Source: Erigeron canadensis
Lineage: Eukaryota; Streptophyta; Magnoliopsida; Asterales; Asteraceae
Assembly: GCF_010389155.1 (NCBI RefSeq)
Contig: NC_057761.1
Coordinates: forward strand, 22,942,501-23,006,500
DNA: 64,000 bases
Direction: 5' to 3'
In this document: one piece after another, positions 47,119 to 58,593 of the stretch
Layout of the letters: the number at the start of each line of letters is the position of its first letter
Numbering within the stretch: the first letter of the stretch is position 1
The notes under the pieces: generated by a model
Told to the model about the DNA's origin: nothing
The model's input: only the letters and a program-made list of their open reading frames with translations
Databases searched by the model: none
Position numbers and translations under genes: made by a program

Positions 47119-47512
47119 ACATATATAGTTGTGAATGTTATGATATATATAAACAACAATTCTCATTTAGAAAAACAGAGTTTTGGTTCGTTATTCTAGA
47201 TAAGGAGGCTTGTTAACATCAAATTTCAAGTCCTCATTGAAATTAAAAGAACCAAATGAATAAACAGGTTGATGTTGTAAGACAAATGAAGTATCATAAA
47301 TGAGTGGTTAAAAAAATATTGTCAACCACTCATTTTTGATACTTTATTTGTCCTACAGTATTAACTGGTTTACCCATTAGATACTTTTAGTACCCATGAA
47401 AATTTAAAATTTGATGTCATCAAGCCTTTTTTTCGGGCAGAACAAATTATAACTCTATTTCTATAGACTTGTTGTTTATAAATATCTTAACATTCACAAC
47501 TATATATATATA
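47119..47512. mobile_element. Foldback element: long imperfect hairpin
   Basis: About 390 bp forming a near-complete inverted repeat. The left arm (47119-47309) pairs with the right arm (47324-47512). Outer ends are tatatagttgtgaatgtta and its complement, and the inner stem is tgagtggtt/aaccactca around a 14-base loop. The arms run to about 190 bp with mismatches and small gaps. There is no coding. A transcript across it would form a long hairpin RNA, so it is a candidate small-RNA source; that role is inference. Confidence 0.75.
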
Positions 47513-49450
47513 AAAAGTGGAATGAAATGCTGAAATTACCCCTCACCTGACTTGCACATGGGAGACTTAACAAGAGTAGGGACGAAGTGCAAACTACTAA
47601 AATGGTTATTGCCAAAAAGTTAATGGAATAATGAAAACTGCAAAACAGACAAACTAGACGATGTTTGCACGTAACCCTTTAAATAATTAATCATACAAAA
47701 GAATATCTCTAAAGCTAAGTATGTTTTAATGTAAAAAAAAAAAACATAGCACTAATGTGTATGTAATAAAATAAAAAAATATCAATCCAGATAATGATCT
47801 TTCTATCTAAAATTATTTAGATATGGATTAGATCACGATCCATTATGCTGGATCACAGATTGGATCATGATTTATTTAAATTGGATCGCTGATGGTTGGA
47901 TCATGATTCAATCCATATCCAAGGAACCCTATTCCTAAGGACAATTTGTAAATTCAAGAAAACCAAAAGTCATGTTCGCCTGCTCACCTCCATTGAACAT
48001 ATGATAAAACTTCGTCACAGCATTTTCCGACGTTTAAATATTCTTTTTCTGTCTTTCCTTTTCAAGCTAAATAGAATTGAAACAAATTATTAATATTCCA
48101 CCTCTGAATTTATTTTCTAAATTTATTTGTCATTCTAATTAAGTTTTGATCGACAAAACTGTTTTTATTTTTTATGTAGATAATTATTGATATCTCTTTA
48201 AAAAACAATTGAGCTTTCTTTAAGGAGTGCAACTATACGTAACTTGTCTAAGTTGTGTTTCATAGTTGTTTGGTTATAAAAAAAAAAAATGATAATGACA
48301 ACTCTAAAGGTTGTCATTAGTAAGTTACTACACGCATAAAACTAGAACTTTATACATTAAAAAGTATCCCTATGAATTTTTACATGATAAAGTACAAATT
48401 TTAATGCACTTAAGAGTTGTGATTAATAAAACTCTAAAAAGAACCCTCCAAATTTAGTTTATTCTAGAGCCATCAAAAATGTTAAACCGACCCAGATGAT
48501 AATGCATCTATATGCATGATACTTGATGTTCAATGTGACATTGTGATTATGTCTAATGAGTAGTTTCTTTGGTGTGTTTGTTACTTTGTAATTAGGCGTC
48601 GGGTATGAAACTCATCTTGTGATGATATCATTTGAGTGATGGTTGATTGGTTGATTGAATAAGGTTAATAATTGATTGAATGATTTATTTTTTTTCTTTT
48701 TTGTCTTATTGGTTAAAAATTTGGATAACATAATGAATATGATCTCATCACAATTAAATGATTGGATGAGATTATATTCAATGGTAGTTAGTGGTTAATC
48801 TTCATGGAGATTATGAATGCATAACAATATACTTAAGTTATAGTCAAAAATGAACTATTAGGTTGCGACAATATTGAAAGATGAACGTTAAAGTTTATAT
48901 GCATTTGTAACTTGGATTGATCACGAAAAGGACCCCCCATGTAATTGAGCCCAACTAAAATTCACTTTGTGAACATCGGTGATCCATTTATAATGTGTTT
49001 TACTTTGCAAATCCTGAATTCTAGTACCACTACTATAAAAGTATAAAGCGACTAAGAATCAATTGGCAAGAGGTCTAACGATTACATCATTTATAAGGGT
49101 GGAATAAACTGTAACAGTATTACATAAATTTTTATTCAAGGAAACATTCAATCTTTTAAAACAAATAAGGGGCATAAGTTTATAAAATGACAAAAAAGAT
49201 AAAGAAGTAAAATTTTCTTTTGTAAACACGTACCACTGGTTTCTCAATTAGAAAATTATATATTTGTTATCTTCTATTAATAACATTTTGGATAGTAAAG
49301 TACTAATTTAAAAAACTATTGAATTAAGTTTTTTAATATTTTATTATTGGAAATATTTAAAGTTTCAGATTGTTTAATCAAAATAATTTAATTCCTGATT
49401 TCAACTTTAAAGAGAGAATACCTAGCTAGAACCTTATCTAAGTTGACTCG
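47513..49450. other. Gene-free AT-rich spacer
   Basis: No gene seen. There is a cluster of ggatca/tggatca repeats at 47818-47915 and a short hairpin gacaactctaaaggttgtc near 48297. The ORFs at 47896 and 49059 lack domains. Confidence 0.4.
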
Positions 49451-50774
49451 TTGGAGGTACCAATACAGACAAGGGTTGGTACCCGCGTGCTGCGGCGGTA
49501 AAACGGTGATGATAACACAAAACAATGGGAAAGAAATTGATATGCGTGTGTGTCATTAGAAAGGAGAGAAAGAAGTGATTGTGTTAGATCTTGGTAGGGT
49601 GTTTGTCTGATTGTGTTTAAAGATATAAAATTAGAGATAATGTGTGAATTAGGAACAACATTGGATATTGAAAAATTGCTTAAATTTACTAAAATAGATT
49701 TCTAATATATATTATAAGGGGGAATAGATGTAAGTAAATATATTAATTCTTTCTTCAAAAATTTACCTAAATAATGTCGTATTATTGTTTTTCTCGATGG
49801 CCTTTATAAAATGTTTCTCTCCAACTTTATGAAATGAGTTACCTTTATATATTTAATCATGTTGTTTTGTTTTGTTAAAGCTTTACAAGTTATAGATTTT
49901 GTTGATTTTAATCGGTATGTGTATCCAAAGTGAGATTTTGAATATGGATATATCAAAATCAAGTATCCAAAAATTTGAATATCTGAACTTTCATATATTC
50001 TCGGTCTTAAGCACCCGTATCGCCCATGACACAACCGGTCATTGTACCACAAGCAGCATTGCCTCTGCGGCTCTGCCAATGTACACCACCGCCACTATAA
50101 TCATAGCTCCTTCGACGGCCTCCATAATCATAGTTACTGTCCAACAGCCATATATCAGCTCTCTCCACCTCAAGGGTGAAGGCTCTCAGAATTTATATGA
50201 CTGTCCAAACTCCAAACTACCTCATTCCATGTCTCCTGTTGATGTCTTGGAGGTCTTCCTCAGATATTACATCATGAGTTGCCTTCTGTTAGATTCACCC
50301 AAGTTTAACCAAACCAAAAAGATTAACCCAACCATGGTGTGAACCCAACTATTCACTGTTTCAAAATCTGCCAACCAGCTATTATCCCCCAAACCCACCC
50401 ACCCTCTTGTACCTCCCCGTCATTGCCAAAAAGACCAAAACCATTCATCGTTGGTGAACTACTGTCAAACCACCTAAGTAACACCTCAGATCCCTGAGAT
50501 TTTTGTTGCAAATCCAATAATCATTCATCTACCTGAAAGATATTATTGGTGGGAATAAGAATAAACAGATCAAAGATTTTCACAAGGATACCAAACACTT
50601 GGTACTCATCATTCATCAGGACACTTTCAAAAAAGAAAAAGCCACGGGCATGTTGAATGTACACAATTAAACATACAATTAGGTTGGTTTTGTTTTAAAC
50701 TGTCTAGTTCTAACTCTTTGTACTTGAATCTATTTTTAACATAGTACAGAGACTCAAAAACAAATACCATGTAA
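49451..50774. other. Spacer downstream of the five-exon gene
   Basis: Near 49480-49500 there is tacccgcgtgctgcggcgg, a degraded Helitron-type hairpin in minus orientation. At 49990-50340 composition is more gene-like. On the minus strand one frame reads YDYGGRRRSYDYSGGG but is broken by stops; it may be a gene remnant. Probable 3' untranslated sequence of the gene at 50775-57848 occupies the right end. Confidence 0.35.
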
Positions 50775-53700
50775 TCAGCCAAGCCATTGTTCAGCACGAC
50801 GAGTATTACCACCAACAGAATGGCGTATACTTATTTTTTCGGTTGAGTACTTCTGCTGTAGCCACTCGAAACCATTCACATCGAGTTTCCCAGATACCGA
50901 TTTCCCTTGCTTCCTTCGGGTTTGTTGCTCTCTAACAGAAGCCCATAGTTTCTCAATAGCATTCCTCTGCTTAGAGGTAAATCTTCTAACATTGTCAAAC
51001 GCATGTTTTACAGTTATGTCTATCACTGTTTGGCACCTGAGAAGAATAAGAAGAAACAACACGATTAACCATGTTGGTAGTAAAATCACATAATTGGAAG
51101 CACCACATCTGTATGGCCTACAAGGAGGGAAACACAAATATAAGAGAAGAATAGACTTCTGAGGTGAAAGATTAATTTTCATTTTCAAAGCCAGAGATGG
51201 CAAGCTCAACCCATTAGCAAGAAAGCAAATTGGCCATATGAGTCGAGCAAGTTGAAGGCCACTGGTCACCCAGTGTGCAGCATAATTTTAATGCCTAAAA
51301 CTTTGTAAAAAGCTGTAGTCGTTACTGAAACACTAAACTTTCTGACCATATTTGACCAGTAGCTATTTATAAAGGTGATTATGTGTTTGAAAAATAATTT
51401 GTTTTGGGTGAAGCCGACCTAACTCGAACGAACAAAAAGAATCATTTTTTACCGGGACTCATTTCAACTGTTACCCAACCCACCTGACCCACCCATTTGC
51501 TGACTCTATAAGAATGTAGTTTACAATAAAATAGTGCAATAATTTATAGTTGCTTATAAAATGCATAAATTTTCGAAGCTAAGAGCATATCCAATGTCTG
51601 CACCAAACATTTACAGACATTTGACGTAAAAAGAACGTATTCTTGGGATACTCTTTAAGCCAAACTTGCATTACCCGAATACCCCCTCTGTACAAAACTA
51701 ATAGCCCTCCTTTCTCTTTAAAATTGGTCAATTATTGGTAAAAAATCTTTAAGGAAGATTTACTTAGTAACTTTCCACTTTACCCTGGTTATTAAGTTTC
51801 CACTTAACTGCATACGTAAATACTGGGAATTAAAAGAAGCATTTACGTATGTATCTCAAACTTATTTTAGTTTTTAGCTTTTGGTGGACCACCTCTCTGG
51901 GAGAAGGAAGTAATAATGAAACTATTACAGGTAGTAAAAGAAAACTAATAACCATATCTGATACTGGAATCACTTTAAAAAGTCTTGAGAAGATTGTCTT
52001 AATAATAGAAAATTGTTTAACAATTAATCTTTACTTTCTATGCAGAAGTTTTTAACTAACATGTGATTTATGAAAAACTGGTAACTTTATTTAAACCAAA
52101 TTTGGTGAAAAATGGTATAGTTAGTGTAGCATTAAAAGACTGACCCATTTTGGTGTTGGCTATAAATAATTTACAACGATCTTGGTGTTTCTATGCATAT
52201 AGTGGAGTCGGTTCATATATTGGCCTCAGAACTCAATTAGAAAACTAATTAAGAAGTAACTCTAACCATGGTATTTTATAGCGCTTTGCAGCAATCTCTA
52301 AACAGAGAATCAATGCTTCTCGTTCTGATTTCAAGAATCTCTTTGCTTCTTCATCTTCTTCCTTTCTTATTTTCAACGCTGTTGCTTCAGCATCTAATTT
52401 TGCTTTTACTTTTTCACCTTTTTTTAAAACATTAGGAATCAGAGCATCTAGTCCAAAAGGATCAGACTCTTCTTTGACACTTGATTCAGGTATAGGATTC
52501 AAGGAAGCCTGTTCTTCTGTTTGACATTTAGCATCTACTTTTTCTGATTCATCATTTAAGGCAGCAGCTTCTTCTATGTCATCATCTTTTGTTGCTACAG
52601 GAAGATTTGAGAGAGCCTCTTTGATTCTCCCACAAGCCTTTGAAAACTAAAGAGACAACAAAATGAAATTATCGTTAAACAATCTTTTGGATGTTATGTA
52701 CTGAAAATGCTATAAAATGTTCAAGGTGATAACAGATATGTATAAGAATTATTTGCAAATGTCCAAAGTGATCAGAATACAATACCTACAGAAATAAAAA
52801 ATATTTATTATCTTGAGCTTGGAATATTAATTATTGTCCAGTTCACAATACTAAAACAAGCAATCAATAGTTTGAGAAACCTATAGGTCAGCCACTGGAA
52901 TAACCGAGTAAAACTGATAGGATGTCGATAAGGTGCCTCTCACCCAAGTGGTTGGGGTTTCAAGTCCTACTTGGGACAAAGGTATACGTAAGGAGTCTGC
53001 GAGACTGAGTTGTAAAAAAGAAAAAGAAAAAGTAAAACTGGTAACAGACCCATCTCGATATCGAACTCCATCACTCTTTCTCCACATTCTACACTCACTG
53101 GTTCCCAAATTTCAAGAAAAGAGCTCTAAAGTGAAGTATAAGCTAAGAGATCTTGGTGTTCTGAAAATGTTTATGTTTTCAAAAACTGTTTTGCCAAAAG
53201 GAGCAGGCACTGACTTTGACATTTAACCAGGTTGAGCTTCAAAAGTAATTGGAATCAGATAATACTTTTCAACTTTTTTAAAGAAGTAAATGTTCCACAA
53301 ACATATCTATCTGGTTTTATCAGATAAGATTCAAATTCTGTTTACAGTTCAAACAATATGTGAATAAAGAAGCAGTGGTTAGACACCCGGACTTTTGTCC
53401 AAGAGGTCACAGGTTCGATAGTCACGGCCTGTGATTGCCCGCCAGGATTTTGTCCTGGCTTTCGTGGAGCTTTTACCGGGTGGGGCGGGCGGGGGGGAGG
53501 GGATCGGGTAGGTCCACGGTATCCAGTCCGGATACCCGTGATCCGGCCCTTGCTGTTCTAAAAAAAATATATATAGTCTTTAAATTTTTCTATGAAGTAT
53601 TGCACAAAGTACACATAACGTGAACAAACAAGACTTAGGGCTTGTTTGTTTATTTATCCATTAAGTGACTGAATAGAAACATAATGTCTGTATGGATTAA

Positions 53701-56700
53701 GTCAGTATAGTTGTTTTTTCTACTTATTAAGTCAATAACATACATATTTGATTGACTTAATGAATTAAGTCAATCATGATTAAGTCATGACTTTTTAATT
53801 AAGACATTATCAAACACTACCTTAGGGAATCTTAAAGGTGAGAGATACTCTTAAGCTCCTCAGCCTGGCACAAACGCAAAATTAATACAAGAAAACTGTT
53901 AAACTACGTGTCGCTTCCTTATTTGGCTTCTTGGCACGTGCAATCTTAACGCATGTTAAAAGTGACAATGCCTACTGCCAAATTTATATTAAATCTCAAT
54001 TGTTCATTCTTGTAAGTTGATAAACAAGTTCACATTCCATGCTTTAACATTTTTAAATAATTACTTAAGACGCAAGAAAACCACATTACACATAAAAGAT
54101 TTGTGTCAGTCCATCTAGTGGCAAAGTAATCTGAACATCATTTTGCAATAGACACGGTAAACCATAAGGCAACAAAAAACACTGTGAAAGACTTCTCATG
54201 ATTAACTTTTTAGCTCCAGTTACATTTTATGCTTGGGCACTGGTGGTCAGAATTGTAAATCTTCTGGATTCATTGCTCATACATAGTACTGCAGAGTGCA
54301 AAAAGGTCTTCCCCGGTGTTTCTACCTAAAAAAGTCAATACCCACTATGCTGACTTAGTTCACTAAGAAAGTTTATGGCTTATCGGCAGACGAAGAAAAT
54401 ATGCTTTACAATTTGAATCTTTAAGCCCTGCATTACCAGAAGAAGCTAGATGCTGTTGTGCATCGAGTGTACTAGACTACTAATACACTCATCATCATCC
54501 AAGTGTTCAAATCAAGCTCATCAAAGAAAAAAGAATCCATTCTTCCTTCTCAGACCCTATCAACTTTTTATCTTACTAGTCTTCTGTAGCACTGATTTTA
54601 AGACCCACTATTGTGCATCAACAGTTGAATCTTTGTTTATGGACCAAGGTCTTGAAAACATTCACTTGTAAACAGTTTATATTAAGGCCATGGTATTAGG
54701 AGAATGATTGGACAGGGCATCAGATTGGTCATCTGTTTAAGTTTACTTGATACATTATTCCCTTCATTGACTAGGGATGTTAGCTTAAACCATTCTTTCA
54801 TAGCACGATAAATAAAATTGCCAAGACAATAGCACTTCCATTCCATTGGGTGATGAGAATAGTGCCTTTTTCTTTTGTCATATTGAGACTAAGTATAAAC
54901 ATATTGCAAAAGGACCTCTGAGGTTAGTTGTTTCTTGCCATCAATAATCCAAGCTAACCAAGATATCTGTGTTGGTTTATTGACATATAGCTTATTGTTT
55001 TCATGTTTCCATTTACTATTGCCATTTCCCACATTCAGCATAGCAATTGATCCCTAAAGCAAATCCACTACTTAACTACTAGATATTGGGCATCTAAGAC
55101 ACCGTGGATCTACATCTACTAAAGAAAACATGATAAATGAAAATAAATTGATGCTTAACTACAACTTAATATACTTGTACATGGCAGTCCTTTTTCTCAT
55201 CCGCTAACCCGATACTTATTTTTAACTTATGTCACCACATCCTCATCACAAAAAATAAAATAAAAAAATGATACAAACAATTACTTCTGCCCAGATTCAG
55301 TTTAAGTTTCTAAACTACAGCTTATGTCCAAATCTTCAGGACTTCATCCACAAAAAGTCCATAACAAATTACGGTAAGATCTTTGGTATATGCGGCTGAA
55401 GCACTTTGTTTCCTAAGTAGCTTATAGCATGGTGTTAGATGTTATATCTTGTTTAATCTCCAAAGTCCAACCTAACGTAGTAGTGGAATTTGACAGGACA
55501 TACTTAAGGGCATCCAGCATAGTTCAAAAAAGAAACTTTAACATATCAAAGCATTAAGTCCTATGATTCAGTACCCCTTCGATATACTATATATATGACA
55601 GAAGTCCTTTATTTTTAAAGCCAACATCATGATAGAGATTAAAATATAAGAGACAAAATAAGCCATTCAGCTACTTGTATCAAAATATAAGAGACAAGTC
55701 TCAAAGCACATCTAGTACATCCCAATGGTGTGCTTGGTACTTTTAATTTTTAAACTGTTACTAATTACTATTTGTAACAGATTCAAAGTGACAACGATTA
55801 TGGATTGAGGTTTTTTTTATAGAAGGGCCTCAACTCTTGGCTTTGATATTATGACTTCGCCAAAGAAAATAGCGGAACATGAGAGATACAAGTGTCCAAA
55901 CAAAACCAAAAATGCATAACCTTAGATACTAACAAGGCAACAAGATTAAAAGTAGTTCTGAAAGCATATATTATGCAAAACCTTCAAAACTTAGACTACA
56001 TTATGAAGATGAATAAGTACTTATAGAAAAAGGACACAACTGAAGAACAATGAGAAAACAGCTGTGATGACTGATATTCCTAAAGTATTTGAGCAGTGAT
56101 GCTATCTAACTAAGCAACTGTACCTTCAATCTTCATCCTATGTCTCGCTCAAAAATAGATACAAGAACCATCTCTTGACCATGAGGTATTTGTTTATCTC
56201 CCTTATCACATATGTATCTCGTTAGTGTGCTTTCAGGTTATCTTTAAATCTTGATTATTGATAAAAAGTTGTGCAATCACTGATTTGCCTTTCTCATCTT
56301 CACGATGTTAATGTAAGTTTAATCAAACAAATTAGGATGGGTGCATTCTTGACTGCTATTTAATACATGGTTAGTGAATGTTTGGACATCACAATTTGAG
56401 AAAGCAAGTACCTTGTGTGCCCTACTTAAAGTTGCTAATGTTTCTTAAGGGACTAAGGGAATACTTGCCGATTATTAAAGTTTACCATTGCATATATACT
56501 CTTACAGATCTTATATAGATCACCCATTATACATGTTGTTGCCTAAGCTGCTATAAGGTTCATGTCAAAAGACTTTTACTAATTATAAAAACTCAGTTAG
56601 AGTAGTAAACAACAAACAAAATATTTAATCAGAAAGTTTATCTATTGGGAGGATATTTAGTCTGCTTAAATAAGTTTGAACTTTATAGCAAGATATTTTC

Positions 56701-57848
56701 GGTATGACTAATACATATGCATAACAATATCTATCTACTCATCAATAGACCATCAGAAATTGACACCAATCGCAAGCAAGAATCATTGTGGTAAAGCATT
56801 TAATTTCCATAAGAAACGATCGCTACGTGTGTACAAGACTACGAGTGTGAATATTTTCCAGCAAAATACTTGACTAAAATACGGAAGCACGTTATATTTG
56901 TGTATCAAATTCATTTGAAGAAAAGGGCTTACCACAAAACTGTCATCGGTAAATAGATCGTTTGCCAAAACGGCTCTAATATTCCATACGCCCAATTGCT
57001 TCCTTTGCTTCTCCGTAAAACACTACAAAATAAATTCATGGAATTCATGAGATAAACACATCTACCGACTCTTAAAAATTCAAAGAAAAAAAAAAGTCAG
57101 AAAAAACAAGGAATGCGTACTTCACCCAAGTCTTGTGCAGCGGAGAACAACGCATGGTAATCCGCCCTAACCGAAGGATCATTACAAGTGGTTAACGACA
57201 ACATTGCAGCTTCAAGAATAGCAAAAAAATAATCACTATTACTCGGTTTAACGCTTCCTGCCTGAATGAGCTGTAAAGCAAGCTTTGACGCCTTACTGAA
57301 CTTCGAAACGTTATTTATATGCGAACCTATCTTTTTCATTGCATCTATGACTTTCGTTTCCGACGTATCCGCAATCGTTTTAAACCTCGCACTTTTCTTT
57401 GGGGCAGTTTCTGAATAAACAAACCAAACGGTTTAAAAACGCAACAAAATAGTTCCCTTTTTTTTATATATAATATAGATATAGATATACAAGTATATAT
57501 ATATATATAGATATAGAAGTATAGATATAGATATAATTGGGGCATGTATGTACTACTTAGATATATAGGTAACAAATGTAACAATAATTAAAACTGAATT
57601 AATTATTGGGTGGTGGTCAAGATTTAAAAGTAAATTAGTATATAATAAATGATAAGAAAAAGAGTAATGATACCTTGAGGTTGGGAATCGAGGGAGGGTT
57701 TAGGGCGTTTAAGGGCGCTTTTGAGAGGAGGTGGGATTGGAGAAACATCGGCGGCGGGAGGATCACTGGATGATGGTTGGTCGGCCGGAGGTGGTGGTGG
57801 CGGTGGGGCAGAAGGAGGAGGGAGGCCTTGGAATAAGTTATTAGACAT
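50775..57848 (-). CDS. Plant-conserved protein of unknown function (At5g53900-like)
   Basis: Five exons on minus: 57848-57674, 57410-57121, 57022-56933, 52646-52267, 51036-50775. All junctions are GT-AG and in phase, giving 398 residues. The N-terminus is Pro/Ser-rich (PPPSAPPPPPPPADQPSSS), followed by LKSALKRPKPSLDSQPQ. A helical region (AMKKIGSHINNVSKFSKASKLALQLIQAGS) comes next. Exon 4 has a charged coiled-coil-like stretch (KAKLDAEATALKIRKEEDEEAKRFLKSERE). The conserved end reads WCQTVIDITVKHAFDNV...KQGKSVSGKLDVNGFEWLQQKYS. I recall close plant homologues labelled WNK-like, but no kinase motif is present, so that label should not be taken as function. A nuclear role is a guess from composition. 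Intron 3 is 4.3 kb and hosts transposons. Confidence 0.85.
52920..53030 (+). mobile_element. Short SINE-like insertion
   Basis: About 110 bp with a B-box-like gggtttcaagtcc and an A-rich tail. The flanks are agtaaaactgata (52907-52919) and agtaaaactggta (53031-53043), a 12 of 13 target duplication. The A box is weak and it looks internally shortened. Confidence 0.6.
53368..53577 (+). mobile_element. tRNA-derived SINE, GC-rich body
   Basis: tRNA-like head with an A-box-like agcagtggttagacacccgg and B box aggttcgatagtc, then a GC-rich body (gtggggcgggcgggggggag, gtccggatacccgtgatccgg). It ends in an A-run and a TA tail. No clear target duplication was found. It differs from SINE family A. Confidence 0.6.
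53636..53824 (+). mobile_element. hAT-like MITE, copy 2
   Basis: Reverse-oriented relative of 7967-8168. It starts TAGGGCTTGTTTG and ends AAACACTACCTTA, and is full of gacttaat/attaagtc palindromes. Lies in intron 3 of the five-exon gene. Confidence 0.55.
57466..57536. repeat. TATAGA/TA microsatellite in intron 1
   Basis: Interspersed TATAGA, TA and TATAC units in the intron between exons 1 and 2 of the five-exon gene. Confidence 0.85.
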
Positions 57849-58588
57849 TTGAGGGTTGTATTGATTTCGGAGTGACGATGGATTGCGTGTTTAACTGAAA
57901 ATTTTGTCGGGAGAAAGGGATTGAATTTTGAAAGACTTTTTTTCTCCTCGGGTTTTTATACGATATTTTATGAAAACCGGATTGGGCCGACCAACACGAC
58001 CCGTTGAATCGAGAACCGATTATGTGACTGGTTGGGTCAGACCGATTAAACTTATTATGTAGACTGGTGTACGGGGTCAGCGGAGTGGAACAAATGACTG
58101 TTAAACGATGGGGTATGTAATGAAACAATGAAGCAAAAAATCAGGAAAATGTGATGATAATAAAAAAAAAAAAGATTTTAAACCCGTGTTAAACACTGGA
58201 CACGGGGTTTACGATATTATCAATATTAGATCTTTATACATTTATGTCATAAAAGCTTTTTGAAGATACATTTTCTAAGTGTTATATTTTACAAGTTGTA
58301 GCTGAGACATATTGATAGAATTGTTTATCGTAGTCATTCCACAAATAATTTCTCTATTATAAAATATTTTGAAACCAGTTGTACTCATAATGTGATATTA
58401 TTATGAAAGATAATTAATAATTAAAATATAAACATACTTGTGATCTTGTATTTGACATTCAAGTATATGTATTTTATCATGATGCATGCCCAAATTTTAA
58501 TTAATTGAATGATTGTACATTTTAAAAAGTTCTCTTAAGTTGATGGCTTAAAATAAATATAAATTAAGTATTCAGAGCTAAAAAGTGT
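57849..58588 (-). promoter_or_regulatory. Upstream region of the five-exon gene
   Basis: About 740 bp between the start codon and the solo LTR. The first 250 bp are less AT-rich than the rest. No secure TATA box. The 95-residue minus ORF here (57841-58128) is not a convincing gene and overlaps the leader. Confidence 0.35.
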
Positions 58589-58593
58589 AAATT

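Larger units (their letters stand above)
52647..56932 (-). other. Intron 3 of the five-exon gene, transposon-bearing (4.3 kb)
   Basis: By far the largest intron of this gene. It contains a short SINE (52920-53030), a second SINE (53368-53577) and a hAT-like MITE (53636-53824), all non-coding. From 53.9 to 56.9 kb I see no recognisable element or gene. Confidence 0.6.

Noticed and set aside
49899..50342. 147-residue plus-strand ORF
   Set aside because: Thr/Ser/Ile-rich with no domain; the opposite strand shows broken coding-like motifs instead.
57841..58128. 95-residue minus ORF upstream of the five-exon gene
   Set aside because: Overlaps the leader and start of that gene in another frame; no domain.
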